Source: Tetranychus cinnabarinus
Lineage: Eukaryota; Arthropoda; Arachnida; Trombidiformes; Tetranychidae
Assembly: GCA_022266195.1 (NCBI GenBank)
Contig: WHVY01000003.1
Span: 1,488,001-1,552,000 of the forward strand
DNA length: 64,000 nt
Direction of reading: 5' to 3'
Shown: in pieces, positions 50,134 to 59,823 of the stretch
Layout of the letters: each line of letters opens with the position of its first letter
Position numbering within the stretch: the stretch's first letter is position 1
The notes under the pieces: model-generated
Told to the model about the DNA's origin: nothing
What the model saw: the letters and a program-made list of their open reading frames with translations, nothing else
The model's database searches: none
Position numbers and translations under genes: made by a program

Positions 50134-51150
50134 GTTTAACCTCAGTTATACCAAAATAAACAAAGGAAAAGTTGAACTGATATTTCAAGATGATTTTGGC
50201 CCTAAGATGATTCAAATAGTAGCATTTAATGGAAACAAAGAAGCACAATCTAAATTTACTTTTGAAAATGTAAAACTTCCTTATAAGGTTTACATTGGTA
50301 CCTGGTTAATCTAATTGTGGGTGTTGAGAGTTGCCGAGCAAGTTTAATTTTTGCCTCATTTTCCCTGGCATGGACTTGACTTTATTCATTCTGGTTAACC
50401 AGTTTTTTCAAACTTTGCTTGAAAGGTTATTAAAAACATATATTTTACATAAACCTAATTGACTTTAATGATAATTAGTTGAAATTATCAATTTTGTTAA
50501 TTGAACTTCTCTATCTTAAGAGATGTATTAACGATCCAAATTAGTCTCATAATTAAAGATGTTGGTAAGTCGGACGAAAGGTCCGTAAAGTCTATTTTCT
50601 TAAACTTAAACTTACAGTAAATCTCGTTTGTTTGAGACAGTAAGAGTGAATGAGCGAGACACATGAGCGATTGAATGCGACACTTAATTTTTGTTTGTTC
50701 AAAAGCCATAAAACTCTTTGTTTGCTGAAAATATTTTGAGACACTGAGAGCGAATGAAGAAGACAGACTGCAAATGAATGAGACAACTAGCTCTAAACAG
50801 TTAGAGCTAGTTCCTTACTGAATTCACTCATTCATTCCTTACTTAAAATTAAGTTAATTGTTTAAAGTTAAAATTTATAAGTCAAGTTTAAGCAGCTGCC
50901 ACCAGTCTTGAGCTGAACCAGGGAAAGTGGCTTTGCTCGGAAAATAGACTTTACCGACCTTTCGCCCGACTTACCCTCAATTACCCTTACCATTTTTTCA
51001 ACGGAATATATCGATATATATCAGTTGGTTCGATACATCATCACATTACACCTGTATATAATATAATAGTTGTTTTACTCTTTGCTGCAGTTGGAGTTTT
51101 AAACGGTTAGTCTCAAGTCGCAGTGTAATTTTTTTGTTGATCTCATCAAA
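50134..51150. other. Spacer and promoter of innexin copy 1
   Basis: The last 170 nt (50981-51150) are duplicated in front of innexin copy 2. A palindrome CTAGCTCTAAACAGTTAGAG lies near 50788-50810. The part 50630-50785 is rich in GAGACA/GAATGA-like motifs without clear periodicity. Confidence 0.5.
51053..51068 (+). promoter_or_regulatory. TATA-like element of innexin copy 1
   Basis: TGTATATAATATAATA lies about 85-100 nt upstream of the ATG. It is conserved, with its flanks, before innexin copy 2. Spacing suits a short 5'UTR. Confidence 0.4.
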
Positions 51151-52281
51151 ATGTCAGTTTTTAGTTCTCGTTCATCTACTCAAATCGAAAGCTACATCTT
51201 TGAACTCCACTCAACGGTGACAATTGTAATTTTATCCATTTCCATTGTTTTTCTTGGTATTGGGGCGTACTTTGGAGACCCAATCAAATGTTCAAATGTT
51301 AACTCAACTCAATTAACTCAAGCTCAGATGCAACATTTTTACAGGATGGAAGGAGCGTTCACCAGTGTTTATAAATATTCAGGGGATCCAGAATGTCTAG
51401 CTGAAGTGACTGGACTGGACAATGCCTGTCCAGGGGCAAAAATCTACCATCTACACAAAGGTGATCTTGAAATGCCCCAAAAACACAGCCAATGGGTTTT
51501 TTATATATTATGCATTCAATGTATCCTGTTTTATGCACCAAAGTACTTATGGAAAAGAAGAGAAGCAGGTAGACTACAAGATCTCATCGATAAACTCAAA
51601 GATCGACACATTCTACAGTACAAGGGTCTAGATAGATTCCTATTAGTCCGAGATACTTTAGATGTGATGCTGATGGGTGACGAGTTTTTTAGCTGGTTTT
51701 TTTTCTCCGAACAGCTATACCTTTTACATCTCGTGATGGAAATATTTTTCCTAAATGCATTTCTTGGTGGAAAATTTTTATATCTTGGCATAACATGGTT
51801 TCAATGGGTTAACTCTGATGATATTTATCCATTGCTTTGGATGTTTCCTCGTCTAACTAAATGCTCATTTCACAAATATGGTACTTCTGGTTCCCTAGAG
51901 ACTTACGACACACTATGTTTCATGCCATTAAACATAGTCAACGAAAAAGTTTTTGTAATACTTTGGTTTTGGTTTATGGCTCTTTTACTCGCTACAATCT
52001 ATCATATTCTGATTTATCGACCTTTTATGATCTCAAGACCATGGTATCAAGCCGAAAGACTTGCAGCTATCGCTCCAACTGCGGATAGACGTTTTTTGAG
52101 TGAAATATCTGAACATACAGGTCGATGGTTTGTAATGAATACGATTGCATACAACTTAAAGCCTTATTTCTTCGCAGACCTTCTCGATAAACTGCTAAAA
52201 GATCATTACACTGAAGATTTTTGCCTTGATAGCAAAGTGAGTATGAAAGATTTCGTTGTCGATGGTAAAGTTCCTGATTAG
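51151..52281 (+). CDS. Innexin gap-junction/hemichannel subunit, copy 1
   Basis: One exon, 376 aa. It has the innexin four-helix plan. TM1 is near residues 22-42 (STVTIVILSISIVFLGIGAY), followed by GDPIKC at the start of extracellular loop 1. TM2 begins at SQWVFYILCIQCILFYAPKYLWK (innexin YYQWV...P..LWK). Loop 2 is FPRLTKCSFHKYGTSGS...CFMPLNIVNEK, followed by TM4 VILWFWFMALLLATIY. In loop 1 the expected second cysteine is Tyr (MQHFYRMEG, where copy 2 has MQHFCRMEG). Two cysteines of loop 2 are present. After the TAG stop the frame continues 19 codons to a TAA that matches the end of copy 2, so the C-terminus was probably shortened by a nonsense change. AATAAA is at 52565-52570. Confidence 0.93.
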   Translation: MSVFSSRSSTQIESYIFELHSTVTIVILSISIVFLGIGAYFGDPIKCSNVNSTQLTQAQMQHFYRMEGAFTSVYKYSGDPECLAEVTGLDNACPGAKIYHLHKGDLEMPQKHSQWVFYILCIQCILFYAPKYLWKRREAGRLQDLIDKLKDRHILQYKGLDRFLLVRDTLDVMLMGDEFFSWFFFSEQLYLLHLVMEIFFLNAFLGGKFLYLGITWFQWVNSDDIYPLLWMFPRLTKCSFHKYGTSGSLETYDTLCFMPLNIVNEKVFVILWFWFMALLLATIYHILIYRPFMISRPWYQAERLAAIAPTADRRFLSEISEHTGRWFVMNTIAYNLKPYFFADLLDKLLKDHYTEDFCLDSKVSMKDFVVDGKVPD

Positions 52282-52341
52282 AACAATGCTTCGGATGGCG
52301 GGGGAGATAATACTAATGCTAAGGACGATGGTTGGCCATAA

Positions 52342-53476
52342 CCTAAAAAGGACAGTGTTGATATTGTTTTGATGGATATTGACTGTTTACATTTCGTGTT
52401 CATTGTACTTTGTACTCTGATCTTACTGTCAATATTCAAAAACTGACATTTCAATGTTTATTTCAAACACTGAAAGCATCATTATCATCTTTGTTGTATT
52501 TCTAATCGACTCCCCATGCCATATTTATCATGACGATAAACAAAATTCTCACTGCCATTATTTTAATAAAGTAAACCATTTTAAAAAATTCTAATTACAG
52601 TTCTGTTTTCTTGTCTTACTGCGGTGATACTTAAAATTGACCATTTATTGGATCAAGATTGAATTGCTTTATCATCAATATTGATGATGAATTCAATTGT
52701 TTATTTATTTGCTCTCTATTTGCTATTTGAGATTCAAATAGACTCTAATAAATAATCAGGTAAGTTCCTAGGATTGGTAACACTGGCGTGGCTCCACAAG
52801 ACATTTAAATTTTTATTCAATGGAATTAACTCTGATTTGTTGATTTTCAATTATCTTTCATTATTTAATAAGCTTGGTTTTCTTGGTGTGAGCCAATGTT
52901 TAGTTATAAGTTATTCTGATTTAAATTGTATCGTAATGATGGGAAAACCATTTACCTGCATCCTCGAACGGGAAAATAAACATGACCATATAATGGATTT
53001 TTTGTATGCATCAAATGTTAAATACGAAAAATCAACCTTCCCTCAATTTCCAATTAACATTGGAACACCTACAAAACGATCCTTTTTCTTCTTTCCTTGA
53101 TTATTAGTTATTAAATTTTGTTGATCATCTAATTGTTTACTTATTTCTTAATTAACTTAACTTATTGACTAGTGTTTACTACCAGTTAATCCAAATCAAT
53201 ACTTGTTTTGGCTTAGCTACCAAGCCGATAAGAAGAAGAGCTGGAAGAGCAAAGAGTGAGCTGACGAGTTCTCGCAAACAGTAAGTTATACTATTTGGGT
53301 TCTCGTTTACCCTTACCATTTTTTCAACGGAATATATCGATATATATCAGTTGGTTCGATACATCATCACATTACACCTGTATATAATATAATAGTTGTT
53401 TTACTCTTTGATGCAGTTTGAGTTTTAAACGGTTAGTCTCAAGTCACAGTGTAATTTCCTTGTTGATCTCATCAAA
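52342..53476. other. Spacer between innexin copies
   Basis: This contains the 3'UTR of copy 1. A segment near 52832-52940 is repeated after copy 2 (54800-54910), and the 170-nt upstream block 53307-53476 copies 50981-51150. An open frame at 52774-53100 is not credible as a gene because part of it is the duplicated non-coding segment. Confidence 0.6.
53379..53394 (+). promoter_or_regulatory. TATA-like element of innexin copy 2
   Basis: Same sequence and same distance to the ATG as in copy 1, at an offset of 2326 bp. Confidence 0.4.
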
Positions 53477-54607
53477 ATGTCAGTTTTTAGTTCTCGTTCA
53501 TCTACTCAAATCGATAACTATATCTTTGAACTCCATTCAACGGTGACAATTGTAATTTTATCCATTTCCATTGTTTTTCTTGGTATTGGGGCGTACTTTG
53601 GAGACCCGATCGAATGTTTAAATGTTAACTCACCTCAATTAACTCAAGCTCAGATGCAACATTTTTGCAGGATGGAAGGAGCGTTCACCAGTGTTTATAA
53701 TTATTCAGGGGATCCAGAATGCCTAGCTGAAGTGACTGGACTGGACAATGCCTATCCAGGGGTAAAAGACTACGAGGCACACAAAAGTTATCTTAAAATG
53801 TCCCTTAAATACAGCCAATGGTTTTCTTACATACTTGTATTATGCATTCAATGTTTCTTGTTTTATTTACCAAAGGACTTATGGAAAAGAAGAGAAGCGG
53901 GTAGACTACAAGATCACATCGATAAACTCAAAGACAGACACATTCAGCAGTACGAGGGTCTAGATAGATTCCTTCTAGTCCGGGATACTTTAGGTTTGAT
54001 GCTGATGGGTGATCAGTTTTTTATCTGGATTTTTTTCTCCGAAATTCTCTACCTTTTACATCTCGTATTTGAAATATTTTTCCTAAATGAATTGCTAGGG
54101 GCAAATTTTTTATTACTCGGTTTTCAATGGCTTCACTATACGCTTAACTCTGATAATATTACGTTGAATCCGTTGGTTAGGATATTACTCCGTCTAACTG
54201 CATACTCATTTCATGGTACTTCCGGTTCCCTAGAGACTTACGACACACTATGTTTCATGCCATTAAACATAGTCAACGAAAAAGTTTTTGTAATACTTTG
54301 GTTTTGGTTTATGGCTCTTTTACTCGCTACAATCTATCATGTTCTTATTTATCGAACTGTTATGATCTCAAGCCCACGGTATCGATACAAAAGACTTGCA
54401 GAATTCGCACCAAATGCGAATAAACGTTTTTTGAAAAAAATATCTAAACGTCCAGGTCGATGGTTTGTAATGAATATGATTGCATCTAACTTAGAGCCTT
54501 ATTTCTTCAGTGGCCTTCTCGATAAACTGATAGAAGACCATTACACTGAAAATTTCCGCCTTGATAGCAAAGTGACCATTAATGATTTCGACGATGTTTG
54601 GCCATAA
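53477..54607 (+). CDS. Innexin gap-junction/hemichannel subunit, copy 2
   Basis: One exon, 376 aa, highly similar to copy 1, with the same TM1 and TM4 sequences. Loop 1 keeps both cysteines (PIEC and HFCRMEG). In loop 2 the first conserved cysteine is missing: RLTAYSFHGTSGS stands where copy 1 has RLTKCSFHKYGTSGS, and two residues are also deleted. TM2 and TM3 regions differ clearly from copy 1 (SYILVLCIQCFLFYLPKDLW; IWIFFSEILYLLHLVFEIFF). The C-terminus ends DDVWP. The missing loop cysteine would remove one disulfide bond thought to be needed for docking of innexin channels. Confidence 0.93.
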   Translation: MSVFSSRSSTQIDNYIFELHSTVTIVILSISIVFLGIGAYFGDPIECLNVNSPQLTQAQMQHFCRMEGAFTSVYNYSGDPECLAEVTGLDNAYPGVKDYEAHKSYLKMSLKYSQWFSYILVLCIQCFLFYLPKDLWKRREAGRLQDHIDKLKDRHIQQYEGLDRFLLVRDTLGLMLMGDQFFIWIFFSEILYLLHLVFEIFFLNELLGANFLLLGFQWLHYTLNSDNITLNPLVRILLRLTAYSFHGTSGSLETYDTLCFMPLNIVNEKVFVILWFWFMALLLATIYHVLIYRTVMISSPRYRYKRLAEFAPNANKRFLKKISKRPGRWFVMNMIASNLEPYFFSGLLDKLIEDHYTENFRLDSKVTINDFDDVWP

Positions 54608-55417
54608 CCTAAAAAGGACAGTGTTGATATTGTTTTGATAAATATTGACTGTTTACATTTCGTGTTCATTGTACTTTGTACTCTGATCTTACTGTCAATA
54701 TTCAAAAATTGACATTTCAATGTTTATTTCAAAGACTGAAGATCGCGCTCATTTTTGTCATCAGCCAAGAAAGGGACAATTTTAGGTAATAGACTGAACT
54801 GATTTGTTGATTTTCAATTATCTTTCACTATTTAATAAGCTTGGTTTTCTTGGTGTGAGCCAATGTTTAGTTATAAGTTATTCTGATTTGAATTGTATCC
54901 TAATGATGGGAAAAGCATTACCTGCTATCAAGCAAATAATCATAATAAAACTATCCGTTCACTTGATTACCTTTCACTTTTTTTGGCTATTGAGTATCAT
55001 TTCAATGTCTTTAAATCTAAAATTAGTTTAATCTTGTTTTAAGCAAAATGAGAAGTGAAAGTTATCCTGATTAAACAGCCTACGGCACTTCCTTATTAAA
55101 AATCCGGTCAGTAAAATTAAGACAACTATTTTAATCATAACTCGACTGGCAATTTATATTCTATCCTTTTCATCATTTTAATTTTGAAAAGTGAATTTGA
55201 TTGCGTCTTGATTTAGTTCGTAAACAAAAAACACCTCCTTTCGATTCTTCATCAAACCTGTATCATTACATTCTTCCTGTATTTTTTTAATCAGAGAAAC
55301 AAAAACTAAATTGAACCAAACAAACAAATTTAACATTTGAATGAATCAACGGTCATCACATCAACTAGCAAGATCATAACAGATTACTTCAACAGCAAAC
55401 ATTAGTAATAGTGCAAG
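54608..55417. other. Spacer downstream of innexin copy 2
   Basis: The first 150 nt (54605-54740) match the 3'UTR of copy 1. 54800-54910 is another duplicated block. The rest is non-coding and should include the promoter of the next gene. Confidence 0.5.
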
Positions 55418-57166
55418 ATGAGACTTGTTTATGTTTCCTTTGTTTTAGTCAGCGCTTTTGTGTTTCTATGTCAACATTGTGAAGCTATACGTCCAATTAT
55501 ACGGTTAAGGCCTAAAATTGTGCTTGGTAAAGGATATGACACCGAAGACGATTCTCTTAAAATATATCGTACCATTGCTAAAACAGTTATCTCTGGTTAC
55601 CTTTTTGGTGCTCTCCGAAGACCATTTGGGTTAATCTCACATCATGGTGGATGGGATGGTGCATCACCGTTAAGTGTTACTTTTGCTGTTGGCGGTAAAA
55701 GACCATACAATTCGGACTCTTCATCGGATAGTGACAAATCACCTAAAGTGGAAAAGATTAAGATTATTGAAAAGGAGAAAGAGAAACCAGTGAAACATAT
55801 TGTGATCTCTCATAAAATTCTTGGTCCACCAGCTAGTTCTATGTCAGTCACTGGTGGCCATCTAATGCCCGGTATGTTGGAGGAATCAGCCATGGCTGTG
55901 ATGGGATCAGAAATGGCCTCACCTTGGAGTGAAACTCAAAGACAATACTCGACAATGGACTCGACCGAAGATTCAAGCTATTATGGTATTCCTTCAGCTT
56001 TAGACACTAGGAGAAAAGTAAAAATTGTTAAAATCAAGGAAACATCATCAAGTGATTCTGATGATGAAGATGAATATATCGAAGAGGATGAAGGTGATTC
56101 AAGTGGAGATTATAAAGTCATCAAGCGTAAAGTTTACACGTACAAAGATAAATCGGTTGAGGAACCTAAAACATCAAAATATGGATACAACCCAAATTAT
56201 TCTGGTGAACAAGTAGTGGCTGAGTCAACACAAGCACATGTAGTCCGGATTGGTAATGGCACCGAAATTAACTATGCAGTTACACCTGAGCCAATGACCA
56301 CGACTCAAACAGTAACTGCTATACCAACTTTTGATCCAACTACAGACACAACAATCAATCAAACCAGTTCACCAGGCAACTCAAGTGTTACAATAAATCA
56401 TTCGTTGGCCACTTCAAAGCCTGATCAATTGACAAGTAAAAGTGATTTGAATGTGACTAAAGCTTACAAGATTGAATCATCTAACATTGTTAAATCAAAA
56501 TCAAAAAATCAAACCAAGAATGCCAATAAGAGCAATAAAATGACAAAAGAGTCAGTTATAATTGTTGACGATCCATGGTTGGACTATCTTAACCAGAAAG
56601 AATTACAAGAAAGCCAGTCAATTTCCTCAAAGCAATCGGCTAAAATAGTGGTTGAACCAGTTGCTGAGAGAAAGAAAAATTCACGGAAAAACGGAAATCG
56701 AAGGCGCAAATCAAAGAAATCAAAATCTAGAAGTCGATCGAGAGATAATCTCAACCTAGACTCGGACCGTCTAGAATCAAGATCTTGGGATGAAAATTCA
56801 TCAATTTCTAATCATAAAATAAATTCAGTGAAAGCTTTTGGTGATGGCTGGGTTTCAAGAAGAAGAAACAAGAACAAAAGTAAATCTCGAAGAAGGTCTT
56901 CGAATGAAAGAAGTAACAAAAGTAAAGCCAAATATCGTATAATTAGAATGCCAAGCTTAAGTTCAACACAAAACCTTCCTTTTAATCAAATGGTCGCTCT
57001 GCCTTCCACTTCATTAACATCACTTCCATCAACAGGTCCAATCGTTTTCCCTACATCAATCAAGCGGTCACTTTTGGAGTCATCACTTTTATCATCAAGT
57101 CCAATTTTAATTCCAAGTCCCATGCTATCTAATAGCATGTTACATAGACGATCATTTAGATCTTAG
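55418..57166 (+). CDS. Secreted Ser/Lys/Arg-rich protein (unrecognised)
   Basis: One exon, 582 aa, starting at an ATG in a purine context. It has a strong signal peptide (1-23, cleavage after HCEA). Residues 24-90 may be a small conserved domain (RPIIRLRPKIVLGKGYDTED, then GALRRPFGLISHHGGWDG). The rest is low-complexity. It has acidic Ser/Asp clusters (SDSSSDSDKSP; SSSDSDDEDEYIEEDEGDSS), several N-glycosylation-type NxS/T sites at about 270-360, a basic SR-like block (RRRKSKKSKSRSRSRDN) and a Ser/Pro/Leu tail. It contains no cysteine-rich domain. This could be an extracellular-matrix, silk/adhesive-associated or cuticle-associated protein, but nothing proves it. I do not recognise a family. 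Confidence 0.75.
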   Translation: MRLVYVSFVLVSAFVFLCQHCEAIRPIIRLRPKIVLGKGYDTEDDSLKIYRTIAKTVISGYLFGALRRPFGLISHHGGWDGASPLSVTFAVGGKRPYNSDSSSDSDKSPKVEKIKIIEKEKEKPVKHIVISHKILGPPASSMSVTGGHLMPGMLEESAMAVMGSEMASPWSETQRQYSTMDSTEDSSYYGIPSALDTRRKVKIVKIKETSSSDSDDEDEYIEEDEGDSSGDYKVIKRKVYTYKDKSVEEPKTSKYGYNPNYSGEQVVAESTQAHVVRIGNGTEINYAVTPEPMTTTQTVTAIPTFDPTTDTTINQTSSPGNSSVTINHSLATSKPDQLTSKSDLNVTKAYKIESSNIVKSKSKNQTKNANKSNKMTKESVIIVDDPWLDYLNQKELQESQSISSKQSAKIVVEPVAERKKNSRKNGNRRRKSKKSKSRSRSRDNLNLDSDRLESRSWDENSSISNHKINSVKAFGDGWVSRRRNKNKSKSRRRSSNERSNKSKAKYRIIRMPSLSSTQNLPFNQMVALPSTSLTSLPSTGPIVFPTSIKRSLLESSLLSSSPILIPSPMLSNSMLHRRSFRS

Positions 57167-57945
57167 TTTAAATTCTTGTCTAATCATTCAGTATTCCATA
57201 GATTATTTTATTTCCATAATTTGTAGAGTATTCATATACTTAATAGTTATATTTTTGAGATTATTTTTTATTTTCAATTTGATTGACAATCAATGTAATT
57301 TTGATCACAAACCACTGTAAATATCGACAATTCTTTTGTGACATTAAATTACTAAACCATAAAGGTTTATTTTATTTTAAATACAATTGTTTAATGCATT
57401 TACTTGGCATTTAAGATACTGACTGTACCCAAAACTGTAGATTCAAAGTCAACTACACCATGAGTCAAAAATACTTGAAATCGCGCGGCAGCCTCATCTA
57501 TTCATTTCCTACTTTGAAATGACATTCACAATAACAATCTACTTTGTCAACAAGTCATGTATTTCCAACATTATGTGTCATATCATTTTATAAATTCAGC
57601 AAAATTAACCCAGCAACACGTCAATTAATGTGTTACTCAGGCTACTTCTGCTTGTTTCAGAACACAAACTCGTCGGAAATCAATTTTGCCATTAAAATGA
57701 TCAAACTGATTGATTTCACCTTTTTTCAATCTAAAACCAATTTGTAGTCAATTATCATAAGATGTACAGAATCAAAATTGGTCGACCATGAGTGGAAACC
57801 TAATATTGATTTTATCATGATTTAGATCTCTGAGGTGTTTCTACTGCAAGTAAATGATTGGGTGTTTTACGAATTTTGTTAAACGAGTTTTGCATAATTT
57901 AATTTAAAAATTTTACTATTTATATTAATATATTATTAATATTGG
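57167..57945. other. Convergent spacer
   Basis: This holds the 3' ends of the secreted-protein gene and the glycosyltransferase-like gene. I see no coding. An open frame at 57544-57747 has no motif support. Confidence 0.4.
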
Positions 57946-59294
57946 CTATTTAATGGGAATATTTTTTCCGTAGTCTCCTACTATTTCTCCGATAAAAGAT
58001 TTACCCACTCTAGGGGTAGGAAAATCTTTGCATCCTCTGTTATCAACCCATTTCCAACGATATGATGCATGGCAAGTCATTCTTGTTTTAGCGATCGGCC
58101 AAACATATTTTTGCAGAAAACCTTGATCAGGTCCTCTTCCGTCAAGTGCACTATAGCCAGCCTTTAATGCCCTCCCATACAACTGTGTAATATTGAGTAC
58201 TGTGGGATTAACCAAACTTCCCCACATTCCTCCCAATATTTCAATGGCATGTTGAGGATTATCTCTCATTACATGGAACATTGTTTTCTCTTGAATCCAT
58301 TGGTTGATGGCATCTATTTCCCGTTGAATTGGCATGGAATCGGCGTCTCGTATTATAAATCGCTTGACGTTAAAATCATCAGCAACAAAAAATCGCCAAA
58401 ACATCCCATGATAACTTGGTTTTCTTGATTCTGTCTCATTGATTGGTTGTTGGAAGACGATAATTACTTCGGCACCTTCATAGATTATGCGATTGACTAG
58501 GATAAAAGGCACATCTGATCCAAGCCAAAACCTTGGAATCCAATCCGGTAATAAAGTCTTGTACAGTCGAATTATTTTAACAATGCTACCAAAATAACGA
58601 TCGGATGAGCCATACAATGAAAAGGAGATGATTTTTTTGTGTGTAGATGGAAATATGCGAACAGGTAAAAAATTAAAATAAGTATTTGGGTTTTTATAAA
58701 AATTGTTGACGGATTCATAACATGAAGCTAAACGAGTGATTTCTCCCTGTAGATGGATCTCGTCATTGTCGTAATAATCACTAAAACACTGTTTGTTGAA
58801 TTGCTTTGAAAAATCTTGCCAATAAAGTGTTATGCAGCCTTCGGGTTGAAGAGCTGATTGATGTACATCTGGAAATCGAACAGCTTGGGCTGTCTGCACC
58901 GACTGAAGAGGCGAATCAGACTGGAAAACTGATAATTGTAAGTATTGTAAGTAAAACATTAAAAATTGAATTCCAAAGAACATAACAATTTAATTAGTAT
59001 ACATCTAAAACAAAGTTACCGTCTTGATTTTCCTTCACGCAGTTACCTGGAGTCATATTTTGATTCTGAGACTTTAAAAGCCAGAGAAAGATGAGCAAAT
59101 TGATCACGATGAGCATAATAGTCCAATTTGAGATGAAAAAAGTAGACAATCTGAAACGGAGAATAAAGTTATTAGTTGAGATTGATTCCCGTAATTAAAT
59201 ATCTTTAAATTGAATAGAAAGATCTGCTTTACCTCTTGTTCCATGATTCATTGCCATATAATACTTTCTTTTCTTGTCTTCTTTTCACAGTCAT
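57946..59294 (-). CDS. Type II membrane glycosyltransferase-like protein
   Basis: Exons in transcript order are 59294-59233, 59150-59020 (an alternative donor at 59047 also keeps phase) and 58928-57946 (391 aa, in phase). It has a short basic cytoplasmic N-terminus (KRRQEKK), one membrane anchor at about 24-46 (ISNWTIMLIVINLLIFLWLL), then a lumenal domain. The catalytic-looking core reads FWRFFVADDFNVKRFIIRDADS (split here as FWRFFVADD, then IIRDADS). It is followed by REIDAINQWIQEK, FHVMRDNPQHA and ILGGMWG, as in sugar-nucleotide transferases with a DxD metal site. It probably acts in the Golgi. Donor and acceptor sugars are unknown. A start at the ATG 58983 would give a shorter secreted form. 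The two upstream exons make the anchored form more likely. Confidence 0.72.
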
Positions 59295-59823
59295 TTTATT
59301 GGTATTTACAGATAAGATCACTTGTTATATTTTAATTAGTCATGAAAAATATGTATTGTTGGAAAAATGTGAACTTGAAGCACGAAAATAAGTATCAGAT
59401 TTGCAGCGAAACGGAAGAATCAGTTCAGTTTTCTTCAGCCAACATATGTACAATTACAATGGTTATGAAATTAGACGACTATCAAATCACCAATACGACA
59501 CATCAATAAATCATATTTATTTAAGATTAGATAATTAAGATTGACTGATCTGCCATCCTCCGGACTGAAATACTAATAAAGATACTATAATATGATGGCA
59601 TAGATGAATAAGCCAACAAAATTGCGATGAACGTCGATTTGCTAATTCAATTATTCTCATTAATTCGGTCCATATTCAGAATTACTAAGCTGAAAAAATC
59701 TGTTTAGTGTAACTTTATTATTTTTACATGATTTATTTTTATTTTTAATTCATAAAGATATTTTTCAAGACAAAATAATTTACATCTGGATTTGCAACAC
59801 AGCGGGAAGTTTTTAGCCATCTT
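59295..59823. other. Spacer upstream of the glycosyltransferase-like gene
   Basis: This is the promoter of the transferase gene plus the 3'UTR of RPAC1. TTTATT motifs near 59706-59760 could serve RPAC1 polyadenylation. I see nothing else. Confidence 0.4.

Noticed and set aside
50132..50314. 60-codon plus-strand frame divergent from the NtA-Kazal gene
   Set aside because: Its start overlaps the opposite ATG through a palindromic CATG. No motif or further support.
52774..53100. 108-codon frame between the innexins
   Set aside because: Part of it is a non-coding block duplicated after innexin copy 2, where the frame is not kept.
58931..58983. Alternative start of the glycosyltransferase-like protein at 58983
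   Set aside because: It would give a second hydrophobic N-terminus, but the region has intron features (acceptor at 58929) and the upstream exons supply a better anchor in phase.
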